From NCBI GenBank assembly GCA_002633005.1, contig NMRA01000240.1, positions 220,415-284,414 of the forward strand: DNA of 64,000 nucleotides. The letters run 5' to 3'. Numbering within the stretch: the first letter of the stretch is position 1; every line of letters begins with the position of its first letter. Shown here one piece after another: positions 13,601-27,000 of the stretch. A program made the position numbers and the translations under genes. Origin of the DNA: Phoronis australis (lineage: Eukaryota; Phoronida; Phoronidae). Below the pieces are notes generated by a model. The model saw only the letters and a program-made list of their open reading frames with translations. It was not told the DNA's origin and searched no databases.

Positions 13601-16600
13601 AAAACGGACAATGGGCGTCAGTTTATATCTGAACAATTTAAGGCCTATTTGAAGGAATCCAACATTGAACATCGCGTCAGCCCTCCGTTAGGGCCGCAGG
13701 CAAATGGGGAGATCGAAAGACTGAACTTAACAATGTTGAAATCGATGCAAATAGCGCATGCTGAAGATAAAGTGTGGCAAAGAGAAATATACAAGTCTGT
13801 TTTTGCATACCGCACCACACCTCATCAAGTCACTGGTGTGACTCCGGCGAAGCTTATGTTTGGTCGTGAATTGCGATCAAAGTTGCCGGAACTTCGAAGT
13901 GACACGCGTAACGATTTAACGGTTCGTGATCGCGACAGCGAGGCGAATCAACGAGGGAAGGACTACGCTGATAGTAAGAGACATGCGAAGGAAATCGATA
14001 TTCAGTTAGGAGATACTGTTCTTTTGGAACAGAGGAAACAGGATAAACTTAGTACACGGTTTGGTCCGGATCCTTGTGTTGCGGTGGACAAAAACCCAGG
14101 AAGCGTGACGATCGAGTCGGATGGAGGAAATCGATACACGCGTAACACAAAACATTTAAAGAAATTGGAAGAACCATCGGAGCCGGATGATGTCACGGAT
14201 GAATATGTGAACCTCCGCCCGAAACTCCCAATCCTGGACTCTCGAGGACTAGATCCGGCCGGGTTAGCAAACTACCTGCACGATTCAAAGACTTTGAAAT
14301 GTAATAAATTGTTATATAATCCATAGGACATTTATAGAAAACTTTATATTAGTTTGCTATTTTCTTCGTAGTGCATAGGTATTGGAAAGTTAACTCCATT
14401 GTTTCCTCAGTTTTGAACTTGGACTCATGTTTTAAAGGACGTTTAATTCATTTGGTGTGGTTATTATTTAGAGAAAAGGAGGAGTTGTAGTGTTGTGGCT
14501 ACTCACTGTGTGGCGCAGGAGTAGTGGTATCCAAGATGGCAAATAAAGTAGTTCAATCTGGTATTTTAATCGGTCTATTAAGTAGATAAAACAGTACAGT
14601 TTGTGTTACGGTACCAACTGTAAACAATGAATATGGTATGTACAGATCTTCGGATTTGACAAGGCAGTTTCTAGGTTCACCGAGGAATATTTTGTAAGCT
14701 TAACCAACATTTTTCTCCTGTTCAATTTTATATTGAATTGCTAATACCGACTTCTTTCTAGTCGTAATAACCATTGCAAGGACAGACAGAACAATACAGG
14801 CGATTCACTGTGTAATCCTGAACGACCATAATGCCATACATATTTTACAGCGGCTAACTTGAGGACTGTTGTAGTCTTCAACAGTGCACTGAAGTTACTT
14901 GCTACAAAACGCAAAAATACAGAACAAAGTGAATACTCAAGGGCAAAGAAAATATATGTTTACATCAATAATGGCAATGATATGGCCTTGAGACGGAAAA
15001 CAATTATTTCTGAGTGTTTGTTCTGCAATCACAAAGGAAAAGTTCAAGCCCTAAGTATAGATGTGTCCATAAAAGTGCTCGTATTTGGCTTAGACGTAGA
15101 TGTCCTGTTTTTTATCCTACGTAACAATCCTATGTTTCAATATCTCTTCTTTACAGTAATACACACTATGTTACGTTAAGTTTTACTTTCTGAAGAAAAG
15201 AGTTCATTTCTAATTCTTCATGTAAAGTCTCCACAGTACCTTTCAACAGTACGTGATTGATGTTTGTCATTTTTATCTTTATCTGAAAATTTCCGTAACA
15301 CAGTTGAAGTAATTAGTTTATTGCATTTCCAAATTGTGACTGCATTTTGACTTTTACTGAAGAATTTAATTGTATCCAATTAACTACAATATATAAAGAT
15401 AACAATTTTGGATGAAAACGTGTCTAAAATACGCATAGCAACTATGGGGACCGATATTGCAAAACCTTTGTATTTATAGCGAACAAATCTTTTGAAAATC
15501 ATTTCCCTACTGGTTTACCAGTCATTTGTATACCTTCTCTGGTTCATTTCCTGTTTTAGATTGCCATTACAACTTGATTTTGGAAACACTCTGATTTTAG
15601 CATTAAAATACATTTAAACCAGTCAGGCATGCGATATAATAATTACTTATCAATTAAGATATTTATCCATTGACCCTTGTATAATGATTAAGAACTGGTC
15701 AGGGACATTCTAATGAAATGGCTCTTATGCAATTCGGTTGAAAAACGGCGGTGATGCGAAAAGTTTTAGTTACTGTAAATTCCATAGGAAGGGCCAACAC
15801 CGGAACAAACGAATGCTAACAGATGCCATGCATGCGTGGCGCAACCTCAGCAGTGCGAGATCAAAGTTGGCATTACAGGGCTAGAGTTCTATGACCTACA
15901 GAATATGTTCGTGAATCGAATGAAACCGACTTCGCCCTTGTTTAAATATCAGTGTAACAATTCAGAGTTATATACGTTTAACAATCATTTATTCTGAGTC
16001 GTAAGTATGTGAGAAAGTGACTACAATTTTAGGTGACAAGGAACTACCGTGCCAAAAAGAATACTTTAGAGGCACCAATTGTGCCCATCAGCCAAACAGC
16101 AAGTGTGTGAACCACGAATGTGTATGCGTGACCGGCTACACTCTAACTGCTGAAGGAAAGTGCGACGGTAGGTTACTAAGTTTTGAGATTGGCGGGCAAG
16201 CAGCAGACAGTTTTCGAAAACCGGAGCTTCTGAGTTCCTAATCAGGAATCCATAAAATTTCGAAGATTTGAAAAAGCTGAGATATCCACTGGTGTAACGA
16301 AAGTAAGCTGTGGTCATTGCCAACAAAGCAGACTTCGCTAAAATAAGTCAATTCAACTTTAAATTAAACTTTAAAATTGTCGTAAGTCTGTTTCACGAAA
16401 CTGAGTTTAAAACTTCGTCAAAATTCTCAACTGAGCAATTATCGAAAGTCTGTCTTCTCGGAGCAATTTTCTGCAGAAATGGCAAGCTAGTCAAACATAC
16501 AGGTATACCGTATACATATGTATAGAAAACTTCCTGAATATGCGCCAAAGATTAAAATTGGAAAATGGTTGGACTTTAATATTGTGCTGTTGTTTTTGAT

Positions 16601-17954
16601 ATTTGGTTTCCATACAATGTTTATTTTTGAGAAAAAAACGGCCCACAGGCTTGTCTGCGGAAACTTAGGAACCACATCGAAATTTTTACTTTTGATGTTC
16701 GAATAGTGTTTATGAAACATGAAACGCTCAGGTTAAAGATATTGGAGTCTTCGACGATGGCTTTTATGTTGAATTATCAGCTCACGATGGTGCACTTTAC
16801 GCTGTCTCGCTTCCCCACTGTGCGAATGCTTCGACACCATTGCTTTTGACTAGAGTCTATAACTCGGTATCATTTATTTCTGCCTTGTGATGAGACCCGA
16901 ACAGAATCGAAACTTGGCTGCCATTAATTTGTCTAAATTATTGTTGCGCTGCGAGCGGCTGTCAAAGTTACAGATACTACTACGTTAATTTCATTAAAAA
17001 ATATTTATCGTATAAAATGGTTTGTCCAACACGTTTTTGTCTTAGTCATTTAAAATGAAAGCTATTACTACACAGGCTTACATCAAGCTACCTTTTATTT
17101 ACCATCGCCCTCCCTCACTTGATTCCTTTTACTCCACAGTTTACAGTAAAGTCCCATGTGAGCTTGGCGGGACGTATTGTGTTCAAAACTCCGAGTGTAA
17201 AGAAAAGAAGTGCAAATGTAAAGAAGGTTTTTTGCACGAACAGACGACTGGTCTCTGTGAAGGTAACTGCAAATAATTTCTTTATACAACTGGCCATTCA
17301 ATAACCTGGAGCAGGCTGCACCAAGCTGGTTTCGTGAACACCACATACATCTTCTATCAAGTTACAGTAGAGAGGTTACCAAAAATCCGTGTACGGCGTA
17401 GGTTTGGTACGTGTACGTGTAACTATTGTCGTTATACCTTAGTTACAAGAAGAACATTTCAACTTATACATGTGCGTATGCTGTAACCAAGGAGACCGGG
17501 ACACGTACTTGTACCACTTGTAGCTTAAGGTGGCAGAACTATAATGGACGAAGCTTGAAACCAGACCTGCGTTCCTTAGACACAAGAAACTTGAGTAACC
17601 ACGACATCACGCAAGTTTTCAGGAGATTTCGTCGCCATGCAATGCACGCAAAGTACCTGATTATGAAAATAGCTTTCTCGCGATTGTCCTGGGTCTACGG
17701 AACCCAACTCGTGACACCGGTGTATCTAGGAGATACTGGAAAACCGCCTCTGGCGGCATTAAAGCAAAAGCAGCAATACCTGAGAGAAGGTGCGGCACAC
17801 ATGGCGAGACAGCACATAAAATTGGGGCAAGTTTGGCGAATTTGAATAGTTGAACATGTCCGTCCCCCAACGCTGGATTGAAGTTACTTAGTGTGATGCG
17901 GTACGGCATAAGAATTATATACCAGTATAGTCAACCACCTAGCTTACCGTAAGA

Positions 17955-18008
<54 letters not shown>

Positions 18009-21000
18009 NGTGTGTGTGTGTGTGTGTTTGTGACTATATAATCACGTGTTCCCGGCTCTGAACTTTTTTATTCTCTTTTCACTTGCCTATCCATCTTCGT
18101 CTTGCCACAGTTTCAATTTGCAGTTTTTCAAAACAGGTCCCTGCAAACATCTGTTTTGAAATGCAAGTGTTTCTGAGACAAATTCGTGGAAACTAAACGT
18201 GCAAAAAAGAAAAAAAAGGATTTAAAAGCATATGATGTCATTGCAGCCCTGTCGGATGTGTCCTGTGTTCGGGGCGGTACGTACTGTGAGAAGCACTCAA
18301 CGTGTTTTGAAAACGCGTGCAAGTGTAAGGATGGTTACCTGAATATCGGCGGAGAATGTCGGGGTAGGTCGTATTTAAGAGGCATGGAACGCGAGAACTC
18401 GGCAAAATATCCTTTAAACAATTACTGACGAAAGTACCATCTCGCAACGTCTAGTACAGAATAAATCACTTTCCCCTGTGAGGAAATTTCCAAAAAAATG
18501 TGAAATTCACGATTTTCAAATGAAAAACTCTGTGGTTACCACATAGTTTCTAATCGCCCTCCCACTTAAGATAAATGCCTTCACAGTCTGTTGCTTGAAG
18601 TAGTATGAGGTCAAAGGTCACATTTTTTCATATAAATGTCATACGCTTCATCTATGTCTTGCCATACCAAATAAGGGGATGTGCTTTACCTCGTGGGAAA
18701 ATCGACCAAGTGGCGAACAGTTGACGGATCGTTTTTTGAAATTTGAAGCTAAGAGAAAATGGTGTGATATCAACAAAAAATAAAAATTCTTTGCGAACAA
18801 AGCCTAAAAATACCAGGTGAGCAGTCTGAATTCTGTTTCAGTGACAAAGCACCACTTTGAGTATTGCAGTTTAGTTTAGTTTGGTTATCGCGCTCCATGC
18901 CTCTTTAAGATGCATATATGTCGAAGCACTCGAGAGCAAAGTTGCACCCATCGTCTCTCCATTTTTTTTTTAATGTTCATAACACATTGACACCAATGTC
19001 GTCAAACTTGTTTACAAGTGACGGCATTTAAAGATTAGTGACGTATTTGAGTACGAGATTTATAGATACAAGATGAACTTTTTCTTAGACAGCAGTTTTC
19101 GTCCAAAAAACTTTGACTATTTACGTGAATGTTTTTATTTTGTTGTTTTTTTGTAAAAACCTGCTGGACACGTTGCCATAGACTTCTTATGAACTAAGCT
19201 ACTTGTGCAGGTTCACTTTACCCTACAAACACTGTTAAGTTGTAGACTTCACACACGATGTCCAAAACACAACTAAACAAACCGTTACCCAATTAACGCT
19301 CTTAGGTAGCTGTTAAAATAAGCCAATAACCGGGTTTCCGAAATAGATTTGGGTAATTTAGAATTAGTAAACTTCCTGATGTTATGGAGAATATTCGAAA
19401 TATCGGTGAATAAGTCCAACATTAAAACTTGCATACAAATTATAAGTTTGAAATTAAAAAACCAGTAATGCCAAACTATTTTTGGGAGACGATAGAACAC
19501 TGGTGCAAGGACACCCGGCTATCCAGCAAGATCCGACCTAGGGAAGGCTCAGCGTTGTCGGAAATGTTCATCCTACCTCGCACGACAGTCCAAGATCAGG
19601 CGTGCGTTCAGTAACGCTAGGGCCTTCGTTAGGACCTAGCTAAAATCTTGCCAAAGTCACGTGTTCTCATTTAAAATACACAGCAGTATCTTACGTCATC
19701 TCACGAAGTCTTGCTTTTTAACGAGGTTCTAGCGTTACTGAACGAGAGGTAGTCAAAAATTCTTGTTCTAGAGAGCCAAGGTTACTTGTTCAGCGTGCTT
19801 TAGCTGATGGTCTCATACACTAACTAAGGAGAGTATATTTTGACACCACTGCCGGTGCCAATTTGCAATTCACAGCAAACAACTGTTAGCGTCAGCGCCT
19901 CCGTTACAGCTAATTCTACCGCGGGTACCAGCGATGGGGCTGGAAGCCAACGGCATTAATCAGCGACTTGTATTAAAATGACACAAACACAACGGATATT
20001 GTTTTGTGGCTTTGGTCAAACTCAGTACCCTCAATAAGTCTATCGTGCTCCACAGTAGTGACAAAGGTGTGCTTCTTTGTGCCTAAATCTGTTTGCGTCT
20101 CGTTAAACGTGAAGTATTGAGATACTCAGACAGACATCTCACACCAAAGTGCTCTGCTATTTGTCGATTCTTTCCGTTCCTCGTCATCAATTTCAAATGA
20201 CTGGAGTCGCACGATATTAGAATGTTTAGTTTGAGGCTGCTGTGCGTTTTTCATGTGTTCGTACTGACCAAGAAGGTGGAGTTCGGTTGTAACAATAATA
20301 GTCTGTATGTATAGGTAATGCAGAACATCTACGTCCGGTGTTAAATAGAATACTGAGCTGGGTTGGGTTGGGCTGGGCTGGGCTGAGCTGAATTTCGCGG
20401 TGTAGCGATGTTCCAAGATAGTGAAGGAAGAATTACTACTGTCACATTTCTTGAGGATTGATTTGTCTCGCTGAAATTAATACGAGTTCACAAATTATGT
20501 TACAGCTTTTGAGAATATAAATCATAAAATCCCCATTTCTTTTAGACAATGTACATAATTTTTAAAATTAAATCCTGATAAGAATTTTGGAGGACAACGC
20601 TCAAGGTATTGTGTGCAAATAAATCCGGTCACCATTTTGAGATATGATGCTAAGAAGTGAGATATATTGGGACATTTTTTAATGTCCTAAACAACATATA
20701 ATGCTTAAGGGAAAAGGCAACATTTTTCATGTCATTTTAGTAAAATAAACTTCGTTGATTGTTCCAGACATATGTTTCAGTTAATTACGGCTTCTTGTAA
20801 TTTTGTAAGTAGTCGTGCCCTATTCCGGAAGTGACATTTAGGAGGCTAAGAATCCCCCCCTCATTTTGAGTTTTGCACTAACTGTGAGGATCTGTTTTAC
20901 TGTTGTTTTCGTGCTTTTTACTTAAATTGTCTTCACCACTTGTCATCGACGAGTATTCTACAACACGCTCGGTTGTAAGAGAACTCAGTTACGTTGGATT

Positions 21001-24000
21001 AAGCGATCGTTTAGTTTGAGGTAGCCTGGAAATTGACCTATCGCCAGGATTATGACGGACGGCTTAACTGACCAATGAGAACGCATGATTCTTGGCACTA
21101 CTTCGTCTGCGTTTCCAAGCTGCCATTTTACCCGACAAACCACACGTAGTCGAGTAGAACTTACTTTAGTCTATAGCTCAAGAAATTGTCCGCTAAGAAT
21201 GGGGAAACGGAGTTGATATGGCGTGTGTAGCACCGACAGCCGTTATGCTGCTCCAGAATAATATCCCGTCATTTTTTGGCATGTCCTAAGCCGAAAAATG
21301 ATTTTGAAAAGCATAAACTATGGATCAAACTGTACGGCCACACGAGCAGCTGAACTTAGCGATGTTGCTTGATAACTCGAAGGCTATAATATACACAAAT
21401 ATATTAGTTCCAAGATACGCACTTTTCAGCTTGGTGGCTATGGTGCAGGGCTATCTCAAATTTTGACTTCCGGGTTTCCTATGTCTGGCCGCATTTGTCT
21501 CTGGCGGCACCTGCTGGATCTCAGCACTCTAACGGTAGTCCCCGAAAATTGTTGTTCTCAAGGGCATTTTTATTTCAACCTAATGGACATTATTTTGTTT
21601 CGTATCAGAGGTACATTTTTGTTATTGACAAACCATAGGCTGGCGTTCAACTGAACTTCTCTCTCGGTCAAAATTCAGAGATTCGATCGGCACAGGGAAG
21701 GGCACTGGATTACTGCCGGAACTCAAAGCCTTGGTCGAGCTGTTGTCACTAAAAATAAATTGTTGAATTACTTTTTGACGTGTACCTCTAGTATACACTA
21801 TGTCTGTAGAGTTAGAGAGAGCTCATTTTGAAGTTGTTCAAACATGATATTTAGAATTATGAAGCTTTAAAAAAGAATTTGAGTTACTTTTGTAAATACC
21901 TATTTTTGCAACTACCACACCAGACTTGTAATCTTTTGTAACCATATCACGACTTAGTGATCGTGTTACCTTAAATTAAATAAAAGCTACCTTAATGGAA
22001 TGAAACTACAAAAAATGTCAAGTTCATAAGCAGGTAGGCCTAATTTAAATGTCTTTATGTTGAAACGAATAATTCCATAGGCGGATTTAGGGGGGCTGCC
22101 CCCCCCTCCCCTTGGCTGCCGCAAGCAAAATAAAACAGCAAGAGCGTGAAGCGTGAGGAAACATTGAGTTCAGTAAATAGGACCGGTAGCAGAAGAGGAG
22201 GGCTCAGACCCCAGATCGCAGCGGAATTGTGATCCTGTTTTTTTTAGTCCACTGATAGATTTTCTGAGCCGAGGTCCAAAGGTCTATATCCCTGGCCCCG
22301 CAACTGTCGGGCCGCCTGTGCACCTACAATCGCACTTTGCCCAATTCCACGAGGCAACATATGTTGGGCCCCCCTGTGGTATCCTAGATCCGCCACTGAA
22401 TTCCAGACATTAGTTTGACTTAGACACAGGCCCTAGACCTACCGGAGCTAGTTGTTTGCCTAGGACAAGATGAGTGTGTACCTGAGCTATGAACCTGATT
22501 TTTTTTATCAAAAAAATTCGTTACAAGATTAGACAAGCGTAAACAGTGATATCGAGTCGACCTAGTCACAGACTATAGTGCATGTGTTGTCTGTAATCTA
22601 TGACCTACTTTACTCCAGGAGTTCCACCAAGGTGACCTACTTTTCATTTGGCGTAATTTAGTAGACGACAGAATAAAAATATCGGTGAATCTTAACTAAT
22701 TTTATTCGAAAGATCATGAAATCTATGGAATCGTACAGATAATTCGACATACCCAGCTTTACATGAACATATCGTATCAGTGGCCTTGTCATTTGTCAGG
22801 TGAAGGTGGCCCCAAAACCGAGGGGTTCTTCGGATTTTCGCTGGCTCCTCGAGCACTTATTTTTCATCGTCACCTTTACAAATTCCCATATCATGAACGT
22901 ACGATTCTCTGTTGAAAAGCATCGCCTCTTGTTTCTGTCGAAGCGTTTTCAAATAGTGCAAAAACACTCATCGATTCCACCAGGAACGTCGTTTAGCGCC
23001 AGTGTATTTGCCTCTAACATCTCTTTCGAATGTCGGGTATCACGTGAGTTTTCGCATAGGGGCGGAGCTTGCGATAGGTCAATTGCTGGAGTCAGCGGCC
23101 CATATAACAGACACAGTGACGTGGGTGACGGAGACAGAGTTTATAACAGTGGTGGCGAGGATTTTTTCACGAACAGTCAGCCGATGGGTATGTGTTTGAG
23201 TCCGAGTATAGTGAGGCAGAATACGCAAAGTCAGATACTGAGAGGATTGAGGCAGAGACTGGACACAGACGTGGTAGGACGTCTTGGCCCAAATGCACGG
23301 TGTGCACTGTTATATTGACCTCAATGGAATGCCTATGCTGTTCTAACTGGATGATTGCTTGAACAAATACCCCGCTAACATACTGCCATGTCACTCCATC
23401 GCCATACACCTGTCATCTTCTAAAAATCTAAAATAGTCTAGACGCATTTCCTGAAAAGAGCCCTGTATAAGGTTCTATAAGCTTTTTTTAGTAAAAGTTG
23501 GGAACAAGACTTTTTCGCACAATCAAGGCATGGCGAATTCAACTAACCCTGTTCCCAAGCCGAATTTTGCACTGTTGACCATCTAATTAGTATAAACAAA
23601 ATGGCGGCCAAATTGTCAAGTTCAGGTAAGAGATCACTTATGAAAACTAAAAAATGCAACTCTAAAAACTAATTATGCAAATTAGGTGCCGCCATTACCA
23701 TACAATGTAATTTGCGTCTTAAGTTTGTGCTCCTGCAGGATAACTTGAAAAATGAGGTGTTAATACTTATATTTTCATGGTCAACAAACATGCTAAAGAC
23801 ATTTTTGGAGCAATTTATTTCATATTTATTGGGTTATAGATGTATACTTTCAGAATGTGGCAAAAATAGTCGTTAATCTGTAATGCTCGTTAAGCAAGGT
23901 GACACTATTTTGACGGAATATAAGGACAAATGTTCACACTATCCCGTTATCTTCCATTCACAAAAACAGTTTTAGTTATTGTTATTGAAGGCATTAGATT

Positions 24001-27000
24001 CTCTGTTGCATGAATTGTTTTCAGGCCTGTTGAACACAGTTTTAGCATTCACTTTTTGGTACTTTTTAACATGCCTGAAGAAAGGCATATGAAACTGTTT
24101 GCAAACAAGGATTCTGATCATGAATGTGCTGCTGGCATGTGCATAATGATATGCATCGTCCAGATTTCTTGCGTTTGCACTGTCTACTGTTGCGCTGTTT
24201 CTGGCATGCACACAATACCATCTCTAGGCAGTTATCTGGGATTTTACTCTGTGTCATCAGCATGGGCAGCAAGCATACGTTTGTGTGTGTCCCTCCCATA
24301 TCAGAGGGTGCTGGGAGCTCAGGTATGGAACAATTATCATTTTGCCATACCTTGACCTGATAGTGCACTATAATCATATGGAAACGGAGGGCATTATGCG
24401 TTGGGGGAAGGACTTCTGGGTTCACGCGCTTGGAGAATAATAAATGGCGTGCTACATCTACAGGTCTGTTCTGGTCGTGTTGCATATTTTGCAGACAAAT
24501 ACTTCTGAAGCCATCGTAATTTTCTCAGTGAGTTCACCAAATGCAGAGGTTCTTAAGCAATCTGTTATGCTCTAGGAACACCTTCCATGATGATTGTTTC
24601 ATGTGATTGGCAAAGTACGAGTTGGTGCTAAACCCGGTCACGGCATGAAAAGCAAACAAGGATGTTGCTGAGTCTCGTAGTACTTTGTTGAAAAGTGCTT
24701 CAATAGGTATATATGACATCAGACAGAAACGCTCACAATGCATTTGTTGGAAGTGCGATACCAGAAGCAGTAGAACATTGGGTGTCCCTGGAAAACACGG
24801 ATGACTGTGGACAGCATGCAGTACCAGTCTTACATCTGCTTCTTCATGTGTGAATTTCAGAGTACTCAAATCAGTCATATCTATAGATGATTTAATTGAC
24901 TTCCAGCTCACCTTTGAACCTCCTGCAAACATAACATCTTTATCTTCAGGTGTCTACAAACACAGTTCATCTGACAAGAAATATGTTAGGTCTGCTTTCT
25001 TCTCAGCCAGTGTCCGAAAATTTTACCAGTTTTGAGGAAGAGGTACATCACGGCCTTCCAAAAATCACCCGAATTGCCGTGATCCTTTACTGAGCTGTTT
25101 TCTTCTTGTGCCCTTCATAGTTTCTTGTCTGTATATGTCAAATACAATATCAATTCTATGATATCGAAATCCTGTGTGTTTAGCACTGTTTTCATGAATG
25201 AATCAGCCAGATTTTCGAAGGTCACATCACCATCAGGCTTCCCAAGAGTTACCAGCAATGCTTCGATATCAATAATGAGGTAAGCGGACGTGTCATGAAG
25301 CTGAATCGTTTCAGGACAGTCGATGTGATAGCTATTAATACTTCGACAGATGAAGATTTATATCCAGTGCGCAATGTACCACTCGTTTCTGCAAGACAAC
25401 ATGGACTGGAAGAAGCTCGCGTTTGAGCACAGGCGGCAAGTCAACTGGCCGACCCGCCTCATAAGCCGTAGCTAGACTGCGGAGTACATCCCTGTCTGCC
25501 TTAAGAACTATTTTCTTATCTTTATCTTTGGTTTGTTTCACCACATCATATAAGTTGACAAATGTTGGGGCATTATTTTTGCGCATAGGTGCAGGAATTG
25601 ACATGTCTGAATTATCGCATTGCTCAATGATAATCTGTTTCAAATTTCTTAATTTGTTCGTGTCCAAGTTCCTTGATATGCAAAAGTGACTCTTGGATTG
25701 GTGCTGTTGCTAGGTCTTTTGTTCCAAGGGTTTGTAGCAGCCAAGGCCTTGCGGACGAGAAAGCCTTCAATCCATGGAAAGTGTAAAGAAGGGAACTCTT
25801 GACAGTTTCCTGGCTATCGTGGCTTCGTTGTGAAACTATGTACTCCCACAGCGGTAAGTTTGTTCAGCTATATGTTATCTCAGATGCAATGAGAGTGTCC
25901 ACCTCCATAGAGCTGACGTGGTTTTGGTATTACCGATGATGCCACCTCCGTTTTGCCTGCCCCATTTACCCATTGGTCAGAATCTACCTGACAGAGCATA
26001 TGAGGAGATCGCTTGACTACAAAATTTCCTGCTTGAACCTCTGACCCTACTTGGGCATAATTCGGTGGGGCAGAATGAGAGTAAATGAATGGAGATGCAG
26101 TTCCCAAATGCCATCCCGTTGAGAGCATGTGTACTTTAACAATCTTGGAAGCTGAAATTCACATCATCAGACCTACTGTTGACAAAATGCCCAGGAGTTT
26201 CCTGAACTTATCCTGACTGAGAAATGTTATCAATTCCGGAATTTTCTGTGGATCATCATCTGCAGACATACTGGAAATACAAGCATGACAGTCGCTTCTG
26301 CAATGAACGAGAGAAGGCTTGGCACCAGGAGATGCCACAGAGCTTGCAAAGACAGTTTGTGTGCCCTCATACTGTAGCTTTGCTGTACGACTTTCCACTG
26401 AGGACCAGTTCCATAGGTCGTGACCAAGTACTGCACTCTCTATACACACTTCAGCTATTCCGGAATCACTCATGTGATCTTCTGTGGCCTTGTTGAAGTT
26501 CACTGACACATGAAGAACCACTAAACGAGGTACAGTATTAACATATTTTGGTATTTTGGGACCGACCACGTAAGCTCCATTAATCTGCAGCAGAGTGCTT
26601 GGTTGACTTTGAGTACGGTATGTTCCTGTCCAAAATGGGACGATATGGCCATGTATCTCTTTACAACAGCATCTAAAAGTCATGTTGCTATGTTTGCAAT
26701 ACTTTTATGTCTTATCTAAATAGTGAGATGTTCGCAAAAGAGCATTGAAAATTATGATTTCTAATTTAGTTTTCAGGCATTTTAATGAGCATAAATTGTA
26801 ACTTAGTGAAGGTGAAATAAAAAGCTTCACATGTGTCATAATGATATTTCTAGACCTTCAAAACATATGCATAGACACTATATTTGTCATGTTTGCTTGC
26901 AAATTGATAAAATTCCACCGATATTTGAATTTTTCGGTAAAGGTGGAAGTTAATTAGCATACTTGTGAAATTTTATGACGTTCATTAATATGTTCTCAAA

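Larger units (their letters stand above)
10155..14598 (+). mobile_element. Ty3/gypsy LTR retrotransposon, near full length, coding regions broken
   Basis: Order: 5' LTR 10155-10282, presumed primer-binding site just after, gag from 10355, CCHC knuckles, DSG protease, reverse transcriptase, RNase H, integrase to 14326, polypurine tract and 3' LTR 14486-14598. Domain order PR-RT-RH-IN defines Ty3/gypsy. The element inserted in the sense orientation of gene 1 inside an intron. No env and no chromodomain were seen. Several stops and frameshifts break pol, so it is inactive as read. No exact target-site duplication is visible (left flank CTTTC, right flank GTTTG). The very short LTRs and the missing chromodomain would fit a Mag/SURL-like lineage, which is inference. 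Confidence 0.9.
6604..16032 (+). other. Gene 1 intron carrying a MITE, an LTR-like repeat and a Ty3/gypsy element
   Basis: A 9.4-kb intron that is largely mobile-element DNA: MITE at 6889-7086, repeat R1 at 7440-8535, gypsy at 10155-14598. The remaining stretches (8536-10154 and 14599-16032) show no module exon or other recognisable gene. Two similar short segments near 8745-8850 and 9105-9215, each with a GGTCGG...GACGG core, may be a decayed tandem duplicate. Confidence 0.6.

Noticed and set aside
17426-17845. 139-codon open frame in the intron between modules 5 and 6
   Set aside because: No domain, overlapping frame on the opposite strand, no start context or splice signals. Probably chance.
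22800-23318. 172-codon open frame inside the P-like composite
   Set aside because: Not similar to THAP or any transposase, and it contains the possible primer-site word, so it is more likely non-coding repeat DNA.
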